This document shows, piece by piece, positions 15,136-23,264 of a stretch of 27,480 bases of DNA. The position numbers and the translations under genes are program-made. The DNA is from JAYZAP01 sp964645285. GTDB lineage: Bacteria > Pseudomonadota > Alphaproteobacteria > JAAXGF01. The stretch's first letter is position 1. Each line of letters begins with the position of its first letter. Where the stretch lies: positions 1 to 27,480 of the forward strand of contig CAZYDR010000050.1 of the NCBI GenBank assembly GCA_964645285.1. Direction: 5' to 3'. A model generated the notes under the pieces. It was given only the letters and a program-made list of their open reading frames with translations, made no database searches and had not been told where the DNA came from.

Positions 15136-15606
15136 GTGACCCGACTTTCCGTATTTAACAGCCCGTTGCTGCTCGGCTTCGATCATTTTGAACGGATGGT
15201 CGACCGGGTGTCCAAGACCGCCGCCGACGGCTATCCGCCCTACAACATCGAACAACGTGGTGATAATCACCTGCGCATTACCCTGGCGGTGGCTGGTTTC
15301 GCCGCCGCCGATATTGACGTCACCGTCGAGGACAACCAATTGGCCATTCACGGCAAGCAGCAGGACGACAGCGGCCGCGCCTATCTTCACCGCGGAATCG
15401 CGGCGCGCCAGTTTCAGCGCAGCTTCGTTCTGGCCGAAGGCATGGAAGTCACCACCGCGACCCTCGACAACGGTTTGCTGAATATCGATCTGACCCGTCC
15501 CGAGCCTGAAGTCCGTCGCCGCAAGGTACCGATTCACACGGCAAACGGTGGCGGCGAACATCTCACCATGGCCGGCCCGGTCAAGGAAGTGACCGAGGAG
15601 GACTGA
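15136..15606 (+). CDS. Hsp20/alpha-crystallin family small heat-shock protein (IbpA-like)
   Basis: This 156-residue cytosolic holdase chaperone keeps unfolding proteins soluble for later refolding. The N-terminal PLLLGFDHFERMVDRV is the IbpA-type start. The alpha-crystallin domain spans about 35-130, with PPYNIEQRGDNHLRITLAVAGF, then RAYLHRGIAARQFQRSFVLAEGMEV and the closing A-x-L-x-N-G-L-L motif (TLDNGLLNIDL). The start is GTG, placed by a strong AGGAGG site 7 bp upstream and by family alignment. A sigma-32-like promoter and a possible thermometer precede it. A DUF1150 gene starts 2 bp after the stop, the usual alphaproteobacterial pairing. Confidence 0.95.
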   Translation: MTRLSVFNSPLLLGFDHFERMVDRVSKTAADGYPPYNIEQRGDNHLRITLAVAGFAAADIDVTVEDNQLAIHGKQQDDSGRAYLHRGIAARQFQRSFVLAEGMEVTTATLDNGLLNIDLTRPEPEVRRRKVPIHTANGGGEHLTMAGPVKEVTEED

Positions 15607-15608
15607 TT

Positions 15609-15845
15609 ATGAATTCACCGACCAGCCCTGGGGACGGCCAGCCTCCCATGTCATCCCAGGCCTTTTTGGCGTTGGGTTCCATGAACGTGGCCTACGTTAA
15701 GACGGTGACGGTCGACGGCGGCATTGCCTATACGATCCACGCCGCCGACGGTGCCGACGGCGCTGAACTGGCGGTCTTCGACAATCGCGACCTGGCCATG
15801 GTCGCCGCCCGCCAGCACGACCTCGAGCCGGTCAGCGTTCACTGA
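15609..15845 (+). CDS. DUF1150 family protein
   Basis: This 78-residue protein shows the features of the alphaproteobacterial DUF1150 family: an ALGSMNVAYVK segment, an IHAADG core and the nearly invariant C-terminus RDLAMVAARQHDLEPVSVH. Function is unknown. Genes of this family regularly follow hsp20, as here (2 bp spacing), so it is presumably heat-induced from the same promoter. No signal peptide or membrane helix is visible. Its stop overlaps the convergent M23-like gene by 7 bp. Confidence 0.9.
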   Translation: MNSPTSPGDGQPPMSSQAFLALGSMNVAYVKTVTVDGGIAYTIHAADGADGAELAVFDNRDLAMVAARQHDLEPVSVH

Positions 15846-16827
15846 ACTAGAATTTCACGGTCGATGGCGAGCATCGGGCGTTCCGCTGAACCGGCCTTTG
15901 GTACGAGCCTGTATTCCCCGCGATAGATACCCTCCGGCCAGATGTCGCCCTGGCGCTTGCAGCCCGTGAAGGCGAACCACTGGGCCATGTTGCCTTCCAC
16001 GACCATGGCGTTCTCGGCAACCGCCTCGCCGTCGGGGGCAATCAGGCTGACGCGGACGATGTCGCCGTTCTGGCCGCCGAAGATGCTGACCCAATAAACG
16101 ATCGCCGGGGCCTCGCGGGACAGATGTTCGACCAGATATTCGCCCGCTCGTGCCGCCCAACGCTGAACCCGGCACTCAATAGCCCGGTCGGCTGATAAGT
16201 GAGGGCTGCCAGGGCCTCGGCCGTCCAAAGGGTTCCCTCGCCGACGCCGCAGGGATCATCGCGTTCGCCCTGGCCGGTAAAGGGGTCAACTCTGGTGTCG
16301 TGGTGGCGCACCTGGAAAGCTACATGGGGGAACTCGGCTCGGCCCGACATGCCGATCATGCCCAGGATGTCACCCGGCGACACCTGGTCGCCCGGCTTCA
16401 CCACAATGCTGCCCCGGCGCAAATGGCTGTACTGGGTTTCCCAGCCGCCGCCATGATCGATGACAACCGCATTGCCGGCATATCGTTCCTTGACCAGATC
16501 AAGCCCGATGTCGCGCACGTCGATGTCGGCCATGTCGTCGCGAAACCGTAGTATCCGGTCCGGCGCCGCTGCCACCACGGCAACACCCTGGGCCATGACC
16601 ACCAGATCGGCGACCCGGAAGTCGGTGCCTTGTTCGCCGTCATAACTCAGGGCGCCGCAGGCGTAGTCGGCGTAGCCGTCGCCGGGATCGTGGTCGAAAT
16701 AGTTTTGAATGATGCAACGCTCGCCCATGGCGCAATCGACCGGCAGCGTGAACGCTGGCGGCGGGCCATCGGCCCAGGCCGAGGTGCTCAGGAAACAACC
16801 CAGCGCAACCAGGGCAAGACGCATCAT
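15839..16827 (-). CDS. M23/LytM-like exported envelope protein (frameshifted; one zinc ligand changed)
   Basis: A signal peptide (MMRLALVALGCFLSTSAWA) leads to a LytM domain at about 35-185. The domain includes NYFDHDPGDGYADYACG, YDGEQGTDFRV, VIDHGGGWETQYSHL and PHVAFQVRHHDTRVDPF. In M23 peptidases the H-x-G-x-D motif supplies zinc ligands; here the histidine is Glu66 (EQGTD), while H135 and H168 remain. After LSAGFS the frame opened at 16827 goes astray to a stop at 16042. The natural continuation (WAARAGEYLVEHLSREAP, then YWVSIFGGQNGDIVRV) runs in another frame to 15839. One missing base at about 16159-16175 explains this and gives about 329 residues. The ATG overlaps the chvG stop, so the gene is translationally coupled to the ChvG sensor. 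It is either a peptidoglycan endopeptidase or a non-catalytic LytM regulator. Confidence 0.82.
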
Positions 16828-18488
16828 GCGGGTAAGCGCACGACGAAACGCGCGCCGGTCGGATGGTCGGGGTCGTCGCCCCGGTTCTCGGCGAAGATGA
16901 CGCCGCCGTGAGCCTCGATGATCTGCCGGGAAATGCTCAGCCCCAATCCCGAGTGGATGCCGAACTTCTCGCCCGCTGGGCGCTCCGTATAGAAGCGCTC
17001 GAATATGGCCGCCAGCTTGCCCGCCGGAATACCCGGTCCCTGATCCTCGATGGTAATCTCAATGTCGCTCGGACCGCGCCGCGCCGCGATGGTAATAGCG
17101 CCGCCAGGCCGACTGAAGCTTTTGGCGTTGGCGATGATATTCTGGAACACCTGAGCAAAGCGCCCTTCGACGCCTTCGGCGACAAGTGGTCCGGCGGCGG
17201 AGGGATCGATCTCGAGAACCACGGACGGCCCGCCGTCAACGGCCGCGGTACGTTCGATGTCGACCAGGGTGGTGAGCAGGGCACCGATATCGACCGGCCC
17301 GGTTTCGGCCCGCGCCAGTTCGGCATCCAGGCGCGAGGCATCGGAGATATCGGTAATCAGACGGTAGAGGCGCAAGACATCGTCGCGGGCGACCGCCAGC
17401 AACTCGCGCTGGCCGGCCGGGTCTTCAATACGTGAAGCGGTCTCGACGGCGACCCGGAGCGACGACAGCGGGTTCTTGATCTCATGGGCGACATCGGCGG
17501 CGAATCGCTCGATGGCGACGATACGTTCGTCGAGCGCCCGGGTCATGTCGCCCAGGGCCTGGGAGAGATCGCCGATTTCGTCGCCGCGGCCGGAGAAGTC
17601 GGGGATCGCCGCGTCCGCCTGCCGACCTTGACCGTGGCCCTGACCGTGGCCGTAGCGCACCGAGTCGGCGGCCTCGGCCAGGCGATGCAGGGGCCGGGCG
17701 ATGGTGCCGGCCAGATACAACGACAGCAACACGGTGACGGCCAGGGCGGCGCCGAACAACTTAAGAATGGTGTAGCGAACCTGGCGCACGCTATCCTCGA
17801 CGTCGTCGGTAGTTGTGGTCAGCAACAGGGCGCCCTGGACTTCCTTGAAGCGCTGCACCGGCACCGCGACATTGAGAATGACCCCCATATCGCCGCCGTC
17901 GCGGAGCGCCGATGAATGCCCGCCGGCGAACACCGGGCGCAGTTCCGAGTAATCACTGGCGTGGGGTTCGGTGGTCTCCACGTAGGGCGGTAGACGGTCG
18001 CCCGACGACAGCAAGGCGACGACCCAGTCATAGACCGCCTCGGCGGCCACGGTCAGCGGCCCCGCCGGTGGCGGCAGGGTCGCCACCTGGACCGCATCCC
18101 CGGTGCCGGGCAGATTGCGGCTGTCGGCAACCAGTGCGCCATGAGCGTCGTAAAGCCGGGTCCGGGTTTCGATGGGGGCTGTCAGACGAGCCAGCATTTG
18201 CCGCGCCGCCGCCGCGTCGATGCCATGGACGCCATCATCGTCCGGGTCACTAACAACGCTTTCGCCAAGGGCGGCGGCGATCAGTTCTCCCTGGGTGGCG
18301 AGGGCCGTGATCTTGGCGTCGATCAGGGTGCCGCGGTAGATATCCAGATAGAGCAACCCGGCCACGACCATGACCAGGGCCGCCAGATTGATCGCCAGAA
18401 TGCGCCGGGTGATGGGTGAAAATGCACCGCGACGCCGGGGCCACCGGGGTGCGGGGCGGGCCTCCGTTCCATCCCTGTTAACGACCAT
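16824..18488 (-). CDS. chvG: Sensor histidine kinase, ChvG-like
   Basis: This 554-residue inner-membrane kinase pairs with ChvI. Transmembrane helix 1 lies at about 29-49 and helix 2 at about 241-263, and they enclose a periplasmic stimulus-sensing domain that ends in the PVQRFKEVQGALLLTT segment. A HAMP domain follows with an unusual GHGQGHGQG insertion at 280-288. The phosphoacceptor His335 lies in FAADVAHEIKNPLSSLR. The ATPase has N (FQNIIANAKSFS), G1 (EDQGPGIP), F (IFERFYTERP) and G2 (SGLGLSISRQI) boxes. The ATG at 18488 lies 2 bp after the chvI stop. The frame is open further to 18746, but that part is antisense-like overlap with chvI. Known ChvG proteins sense acid or envelope stress; the signal here is not known. 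Confidence 0.92.
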   Translation of the reverse strand: MVVNRDGTEARPAPRWPRRRGAFSPITRRILAINLAALVMVVAGLLYLDIYRGTLIDAKITALATQGELIAAALGESVVSDPDDDGVHGIDAAAARQMLARLTAPIETRTRLYDAHGALVADSRNLPGTGDAVQVATLPPPAGPLTVAAEAVYDWVVALLSSGDRLPPYVETTEPHASDYSELRPVFAGGHSSALRDGGDMGVILNVAVPVQRFKEVQGALLLTTTTDDVEDSVRQVRYTILKLFGAALAVTVLLSLYLAGTIARPLHRLAEAADSVRYGHGQGHGQGRQADAAIPDFSGRGDEIGDLSQALGDMTRALDERIVAIERFAADVAHEIKNPLSSLRVAVETASRIEDPAGQRELLAVARDDVLRLYRLITDISDASRLDAELARAETGPVDIGALLTTLVDIERTAAVDGGPSVVLEIDPSAAGPLVAEGVEGRFAQVFQNIIANAKSFSRPGGAITIAARRGPSDIEITIEDQGPGIPAGKLAAIFERFYTERPAGEKFGIHSGLGLSISRQIIEAHGGVIFAENRGDDPDHPTGARFVVRLPA

Positions 18489-18490
18489 GG

Positions 18491-19195
18491 TCAACGCTCG
18501 GTGTAGCGGTAGCCGACACCGTACAAGGTTTCGATCTGGGCGAATGCCGGGTCGGTGGCCTTGAGTTTCTTGCGGATGCGCTTGATGTGGCTGTCGATGG
18601 TGCGGTCGTCGACGTAGATGTTGTCGTCGTAGGCCACATCCATCAATTGGTCGCGGCTGCGCACGTGGCCCGGCCGTGACGCCAGGGACTTGAGGATCAG
18701 GAACTCGGTCACGGTCAGGGTCACGCCTTGGCCGCACCAGGTGCATTCGTGGCGCGCCGGGTCGAGCACCAGATCGCCCCGCACCATCTTGGGCTCGCCG
18801 CCGGTGTCGTCGTCGCCATCACCGGTTGCCAAGTCGGCGCGGCGCAGCACCGCCCGGATGCGCTCGATCAGCAGACGCAGGGAGAACGGCTTCCGGATGT
18901 AGTCGTCGGCGCCCATCTTGAAGCTCAGGACTTCGTCGATCTCCTCGTCCTTCGAGGTCAGGAAGATCACCGGCACCGGGCTGTCGCGGCGCAACCGGGT
19001 CAACAGCTCCATGCCGTCCATGCGGGGCATCTTGATGTCGAGCACCGCCAGGTCGACCGGGCTCGCCGCCAGCGACTTCAACGCCTCGGCGCCGTCGGCA
19101 AAGGTTTGCACAGAGAAGCCTTCGGCCTCGAGGGCAATCGCCACCGACGTCAGGATGTTACGGTCGTCGTCGACCAGAGCAATGGTATGGCTCAC
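18491..19195 (-). CDS. chvI: Response regulator, OmpR/PhoB family, ChvI-like
   Basis: This 234-residue DNA-binding response regulator has a receiver domain at 1-120. It begins HTIALVDDDRNILTSVAIALEAEGF, which is close to other ChvI proteins, with phosphoacceptor Asp53 in LAVLDIKMPRMDGMELL and the switch region PVIFLTSKDEEIDEV, then ADDYIRKPF. The C-terminal winged helix (about 135-232) has VTEFLILKSLASRPGHVRSRDQLMD and DDRTIDSHIKRIRKKL. I chose the GTG at 19195 because ChvI homologues start one or two residues before TIALVDDDR. An ATG at 19231 would add 12 residues. It is first in the chvI-chvG-M23 operon. A heptamer direct repeat upstream could be an autoregulatory site. Confidence 0.93.
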   Translation of the reverse strand: MSHTIALVDDDRNILTSVAIALEAEGFSVQTFADGAEALKSLAASPVDLAVLDIKMPRMDGMELLTRLRRDSPVPVIFLTSKDEEIDEVLSFKMGADDYIRKPFSLRLLIERIRAVLRRADLATGDGDDDTGGEPKMVRGDLVLDPARHECTWCGQGVTLTVTEFLILKSLASRPGHVRSRDQLMDVAYDDNIYVDDRTIDSHIKRIRKKLKATDPAFAQIETLYGVGYRYTER

Positions 19196-19233
19196 GGGCC
19201 TGAGTTTACGCGCTTGAGGGTAATTTGTCATCG

Positions 19234-19250
19234 TCCGGTAAATTCCGGTA
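19234..19250. promoter_or_regulatory. Tandem TCCGGTA heptamers between chvI and the M24 gene
   Basis: TCCGGTA occurs at 19234-19240 and again at 19244-19250, a 10-bp centre-to-centre spacing that places both on one face of the helix. OmpR/PhoB-type regulators bind such direct repeats. Autoregulation by ChvI is inferred from position only. Confidence 0.4.
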
Positions 19251-19311
19251 GTGCAGTGCCCTAGACTTCGACATATTGCCACTGCAAAATCTTCATTGAG
19301 GAAATGCTGAC

Positions 19312-20514
19312 ATGGAATCATCCGTTTACGCCGCACGGCTGGCCGAGGCTTGCGCCGGCACCGAGCTTGCGTTTTCCGAGGAGACCTATCGCGACCGCCT
19401 GGCGGCGGTGCGCCGGAGCATGACCGACGCGGGTCTCGATACGCTTCTGGTCACCCACAGCTGTGATCTGAACTATCTTTCCGGCTACGATACCTTCGGG
19501 GTCGATATATACGCTTCCCTGATTGTGCCAAACGATGGTGACCCGGTACTCCACACCCTGACAGTCGAGGTGCCATCGGCGGTCAACACCACTTGGATCG
19601 ACGATCTGGTCTTTGCCGAGTGGTATCGTCCGGAGGGCGCCGGCGAACTGTTGGTCGCCCTGATGGAGAAGCGCGGGTTCACCACCGGTCGCATCGGTAT
19701 CCAGCCCGGACGCCAGGGGCTTCGCCCCGACGTCTACAACGCCGTGCGGGAAGGTATCGCCAACGGTACTTTGGTCGATGCCAGCGATCTTGTGGCGCGG
19801 CTGCGCCTGATCAAGTCTCCGGAAGAGATTGATTGCATGCGCCGCGCCGCCGCCATCACAGTGGCGGGAATCGAGGGTTCCATGGCCGCCATCCGGCCGG
19901 GCGCAACGGACAACGATGTGTGCCGCGCCGGATTCGACGCCATGGTGGCGGCGGGCAGCGATTTTCTGTCGATCCAGCCCATCGTTACGACAGGGCGGCG
20001 CACAGGCGGCGGCCACCAGACCCATCGGCGCAATTCGATCAAAGCCGGCGATCCGGTGTTCCTGGAGTACGGCGGTTGCTTCAAGCGCTACACCGCGCCG
20101 CTCATGCGTTGCGCCACTCTCGGCGAGCCCGATGGCGAGACGCGCCGGGTCGAAGCGGCGGTACAGGCCTGCGTCCAGACCTTGCTCGATGAAATCCGTC
20201 CCGGCCGGGTTTTTCACGACGTCGCCATTGCGGCCAAGCATGCTCACCGGAATATCGACAATCTGGCCTATTTTTCAGGGGCTTATGGCTATACGATTGG
20301 TGTCGGTTATCCGCCAACCTGGGCCGAGACCATCGGCTTTATCTCAGAAGGCGCCGACGACGTGCTGGCTCCGGGCATGCTGTTTCATCTGCCCATCGCC
20401 ATGCGGGTTCCTGGCCGTTACGGGGTCAGCCTGAGTGAAACCGTATTGGTCACGGAGACCGGCTGCGAGGTCTTGTCCGAGCTTCCCCGAGAGCTGCGGG
20501 TCATCGACGTCTAG
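19312..20514 (+). CDS. M24 (aminopeptidase P/creatinase)-fold protein lacking metal ligands
   Basis: This 400-residue protein has an N-terminal creatinase-like domain (about 20-165, YRDRLAAVRRSMTDAGLDTLL, then SCDLNYLSGYDTFGV) and a C-terminal pita-bread domain (about 175-395). The five metal ligands of M24 aminopeptidases are not conserved. The first Asp is Glu (FLEYGG), the second lies in YTAPLMR, the His site reads YTIGVGYPP, the first Glu site reads FHLPIAM, and the last reads GVSLSETVLV. This pattern is shared with metal-independent relatives such as creatinase and ectoine hydrolase (DoeA), so amidohydrolase action on a small molecule is more likely than peptidase action. A GAGGAA ribosome binding site precedes the ATG. 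It is divergent from chvI; substrate unknown. Confidence 0.85.
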   Translation: MESSVYAARLAEACAGTELAFSEETYRDRLAAVRRSMTDAGLDTLLVTHSCDLNYLSGYDTFGVDIYASLIVPNDGDPVLHTLTVEVPSAVNTTWIDDLVFAEWYRPEGAGELLVALMEKRGFTTGRIGIQPGRQGLRPDVYNAVREGIANGTLVDASDLVARLRLIKSPEEIDCMRRAAAITVAGIEGSMAAIRPGATDNDVCRAGFDAMVAAGSDFLSIQPIVTTGRRTGGGHQTHRRNSIKAGDPVFLEYGGCFKRYTAPLMRCATLGEPDGETRRVEAAVQACVQTLLDEIRPGRVFHDVAIAAKHAHRNIDNLAYFSGAYGYTIGVGYPPTWAETIGFISEGADDVLAPGMLFHLPIAMRVPGRYGVSLSETVLVTETGCEVLSELPRELRVIDV

Positions 20515-20565
20515 AATTTGCTTAACGGGGCGCTGCATTTCGTACCCGGACACGGGCCTCGGCCA

Positions 20566-20603
20566 TTGACGCTCGCGCGATAGTGCCCCTACATTGCAGG
20601 GGC
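20566..20603 (+). promoter_or_regulatory. Candidate promoter with overlapping palindrome upstream of the YncE-like operon
   Basis: TTGACG (20566-20571) is followed after 18 bp by TACATT (20590-20595), a plausible sigma-70 promoter about 80 bp before the YncE-like gene. A 6-bp palindrome GCCCCT/AGGGGC (20585-20590 and 20598-20603, 7-bp gap) straddles the -10 box and could be an operator. Confidence 0.4.
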
Positions 20604-20674
20604 GAGCGATGGGATGTTCGCTGCGAACTGTATCAACGCTGCCCGGGAATTGGGCAGGCTATGGGAGATTGTCG

Positions 20675-21829
20675 ATGAAACGTTCGGCCCCAATGATTTT
20701 CGCCGCCACCGCGACCCTGGTCGCCGCCCTATGGGCGCCGTTGGCATCGGCCCACGACGAGACCAGTCCGTTCGTCTACGTGCCCAACCGGGCCTCGGCG
20801 GATGTGGCGGTGATCGACAGCCGGACCGATCAGGTTGTCGCCCAAATCAAGGTCGGCAACGTGCCCCACCAGGTGGCGCTGTCCGACAGCCTGGGCAAGC
20901 TGATCGCCAGCAACACCGAGGACGACACGATCTCGATTATCAATCTCGACAACTTCGAGACCGAAGCCACCATTGCTCTTGGTGTCGAGCCCGAGCACAT
21001 GGCGGTCAGCCCGGCCGGTGATGTGCTCGCTGTCGGCAATATCGGCGCCGGTACGGTTTCCCTGGTGTCGCTGAGCGATAATCTTGAGACCGCGCGTATC
21101 GATGGCCTGTTCGAGCCCCACAACCTGACTTTCAGCAATGATGGCGCGCTGCTTTATACCGCCAACCTGGGCGCCAATCATGTCAGCGTCATCGACGTTG
21201 CCAGCGCCACGGTGGTCAATGAAATCCAGGTCGCCGAGCCCGCCGCCTACGGCGCCGTGGCGACCAGTGGCGGGTACCAGGGCATCATCAACGTGACGCC
21301 GACCCTTGACGGCCGCCTCGGCTTTGCCGCTCACGGCGAAGGCGATGTCATGGCGGTGATCGATCTGGCAACCCAGCAGACCGTCAAGAAGATCACTCTT
21401 GGCGACATGCCGTGGCGGGCCTTCCCCAGCGCCGACGGCCGTTTCATGCTGGTGCCCAACAATGGCGACCGCACCGTATCGGTTATTTCCGTCGAGTCGC
21501 TTGAGGTTGTCGCCACCCTGGCCGGCGCCGCCGATATGACCGGCATCAACGGGGCCGGGTTGAGCGCCTTCGTCATCAGCCGCGGCGACAACAAGATCGT
21601 TGTCATCAATCTCGCAGCCATGGAGGTGAGCGGCGAAATCAGCCTTTCCGGATCGCCCGAGACCGGCGTGGTCACGACGGCGGGGACCAAGCTCTATGTC
21701 GCCCTTAGCAGCGTTGACCAGGTCGCGGTGATCGATACCGCGTCGGCCACCCTGTCGGCCACCATCGACGGTGTTGGCAGCGAGCCCTGGGGCGCGACCA
21801 TGGCCGGTGTTGTCGGCTATTGCCACTAA
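20675..21829 (+). CDS. Periplasmic YncE-like beta-propeller protein (YVTN repeat)
   Basis: This 384-residue protein has a cleavable signal peptide (MKRSAPMIFAATATLVAALWAPLASA, cut before HDE). It is built from repeated blades of about 40 residues with the pattern V-x-V-I-D-x-x-T, x-x-V-x-x-I-x-V-G, P-x-x-V-A-x-S, as in the YncE/cytochrome d1-like propellers. Seven blades fit the length. No haem-binding CxxCH is present; it ends in the family-typical WGATMAGVVGYCH. I chose the ATG at 20675, which gives the signal peptide; the frame is open back to 20594. Function is unknown; neighbours (S41 protease, SCO1 copper chaperone, HugZ-like protein) suggest a periplasmic redox or metal role, which is inference. 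Confidence 0.87.
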   Translation: MKRSAPMIFAATATLVAALWAPLASAHDETSPFVYVPNRASADVAVIDSRTDQVVAQIKVGNVPHQVALSDSLGKLIASNTEDDTISIINLDNFETEATIALGVEPEHMAVSPAGDVLAVGNIGAGTVSLVSLSDNLETARIDGLFEPHNLTFSNDGALLYTANLGANHVSVIDVASATVVNEIQVAEPAAYGAVATSGGYQGIINVTPTLDGRLGFAAHGEGDVMAVIDLATQQTVKKITLGDMPWRAFPSADGRFMLVPNNGDRTVSVISVESLEVVATLAGAADMTGINGAGLSAFVISRGDNKIVVINLAAMEVSGEISLSGSPETGVVTTAGTKLYVALSSVDQVAVIDTASATLSATIDGVGSEPWGATMAGVVGYCH

Positions 21830-22658
21830 TCTAGATTTTGGCACTAAGCAACTTCTCGCGGTTGCCGCCGCCGGGCTGATCGGCTCGGCGGCGGCCAGCG
21901 AGGACCTGACCGCCATCGAAAATTTGCACAAGACCGTCGCGGCCTATGCCGCGCCGGGTATCTCTTTGCCTGATGTCGCGACCCTTACGGCCCGTTGCGG
22001 CGCCGACACTCTATGCGCCGCCGAACTGGTGGTGGTGGCCTTTGACGGCGGCGCACGGCTCGAGGCGGTCGAGCATCCCGATAGCGACAGTATTCGCCTG
22101 GTCACCACCGAGCCGTCCGTGGGGACGGTGGCGCGGCTCAGTGGCGGTCATGTGTTGATCGCTCTCGACCGCTTTGGCCGCGATGCCGCCCAGGAGCTGC
22201 GCCAGGCTATTAGCGAGGCTGGCGCCGGCAAGCTGATTCTCGATCTTCGCGCCAACGGCGGCGGCAGCCTCAAACGCATGATGCACCTCGCCTCGTTGTT
22301 CACCGGGCCGGTCGGCGAGGCGCTTTGGATCGGTGAGGGCGAGGACCGCCGTCCGGTGGCCATCCCCGATGGCCTGCCGCGTCTCGATCTCGCCGCCCTG
22401 GTGGTGCTGGTTGGGCCGGATACAGCGTCCAGCGCCGAGATGCTCGCCGCTTTGTTACGCCAGCACGGCGGCGCCACCGTGGTCGGCCAGCGGACCTTCG
22501 GCAAGGACTATCTGATCCGCGCCATCCCGGTACATCACGACTGGCGCCTGCTGATTCCCGCCGAGCGCATCGAGGTGCCCGGCGAAGTGCTCGCCGGCGG
22601 CTTGATACCTGATCATCCCGAAGCCAGTGTGGAACTGCCCAGTGTAGAATTGCCATGA
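21771..22658 (+). CDS. S41-family (tail-specific) serine protease, PDZ-less
   Basis: This protein has up to 295 residues and an S41/C-terminal-processing-protease core. AGKLILDLRANGGGSLKRMMHLAS is the conserved substrate-cleft strand. Ser in GPDTASSAEMLAALL is the nucleophile and Lys in QRTFGKDYLIR the general base. The TLIPxD-like end reads LAGGLIPDHPE. There is no PDZ domain. A signal-peptide-like stretch (KQLLAVAAAGLIGSAAAS) precedes the mature part. The start is uncertain: no ATG exists in frame, the GTG at 21771 lies inside the propeller gene and GTG 21807 is another option. A further small indel near 21840 cannot be excluded. The C-terminus repeats SVELP twice. It overlaps the SCO1 start by 4 bp. 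Confidence 0.8.
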   Translation: MLAASPGARPWPVLSAIATNLDFGTKQLLAVAAAGLIGSAAASEDLTAIENLHKTVAAYAAPGISLPDVATLTARCGADTLCAAELVVVAFDGGARLEAVEHPDSDSIRLVTTEPSVGTVARLSGGHVLIALDRFGRDAAQELRQAISEAGAGKLILDLRANGGGSLKRMMHLASLFTGPVGEALWIGEGEDRRPVAIPDGLPRLDLAALVVLVGPDTASSAEMLAALLRQHGGATVVGQRTFGKDYLIRAIPVHHDWRLLIPAERIEVPGEVLAGGLIPDHPEASVELPSVELP

Positions 22659-23260
22659 CCAAGGCTGCCAAGGTTCGTATTGCTCTCGCCTTCGTCCTTG
22701 CTGTGGTGGCGGTGGTGGCGGGATATCTCATGATTCCGCCGCCGCCCGACAGAGGCCCGGGTATGGAAGCCGCCGGATCCCTGGGCGGGCCGTTCAGCCT
22801 GACCGATCACACCGGTAAGACGGTTACCGATGAGGATTTTCGCGGCACCTATATGCTGATCTATTTCGGCTATACCTCGTGCCCCGACGTTTGCCCCCTG
22901 GACCTGCAGTTCATGACCGGCGCTCTTTATGAGCTTGGCGCCGCCGCCGATCAAATCCAACCGATCCTGATAACCGTCGATCCCCTGCGCGATACACCCG
23001 AGGTGTTGGCCGGTTATGTCGCGGCCTACCACCCGCGCTTGATCGGCTTGACCGGCACGCCCGAGCCAATCGCCGCCGTGGCCAAGTCCTACGCCATATT
23101 CCATCAGAAGGAGGAGGGCGTCGCCGACCTTGCCACGGCGTATCTGGTCGGTCACACCACGGCAACCATTCTGATGGGACCCGACGGTCAGTTTCTCAGG
23201 GTGTTCTCCCATGGTACCGGACCGGCGGAATATGTCGCTGGTATTCGCGAGCATTTGTAG
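22655..23260 (+). CDS. SCO1/SenC/PrrC family copper chaperone
   Basis: This 201-residue thioredoxin-fold protein is anchored by one N-terminal helix (about 8-27), with the domain in the periplasm. Copper ligands are Cys76 and Cys80 in FGYTSCPDVCPLDL and His167 in YLVGHTTATILMGPDG. SCO proteins deliver copper to the CuA site of cytochrome c oxidase or act as thiol reductases. The canonical PILITVDPLRDTPEVL strand-helix is present. The ATG overlaps the S41 stop (ATGA), and the HugZ-like gene starts 4 bp after its stop, so these form one operon. No oxidase genes are in the window. Confidence 0.93.
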   Translation: MTKAAKVRIALAFVLAVVAVVAGYLMIPPPPDRGPGMEAAGSLGGPFSLTDHTGKTVTDEDFRGTYMLIYFGYTSCPDVCPLDLQFMTGALYELGAAADQIQPILITVDPLRDTPEVLAGYVAAYHPRLIGLTGTPEPIAAVAKSYAIFHQKEEGVADLATAYLVGHTTATILMGPDGQFLRVFSHGTGPAEYVAGIREHL

Positions 23261-23264
23261 GCGG

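Noticed and set aside
16042..16175. Separate genes for the two halves of the M23-like protein
   Set aside because: The two frames join into one family-typical protein after a one-base correction; there is no ribosome binding site for a second gene.
18489..18746. N-terminal extension of ChvG
   Set aside because: The extra residues are an Arg/Pro/His-rich out-of-frame reading of chvI; ChvG aligns from the ATG at 18488, 2 bp after the chvI stop.
20729..21931. Long minus-strand open frame opposite the beta-propeller gene
   Set aside because: Antisense shadow; the plus strand encodes a complete exported propeller with signal peptide and repeat pattern.
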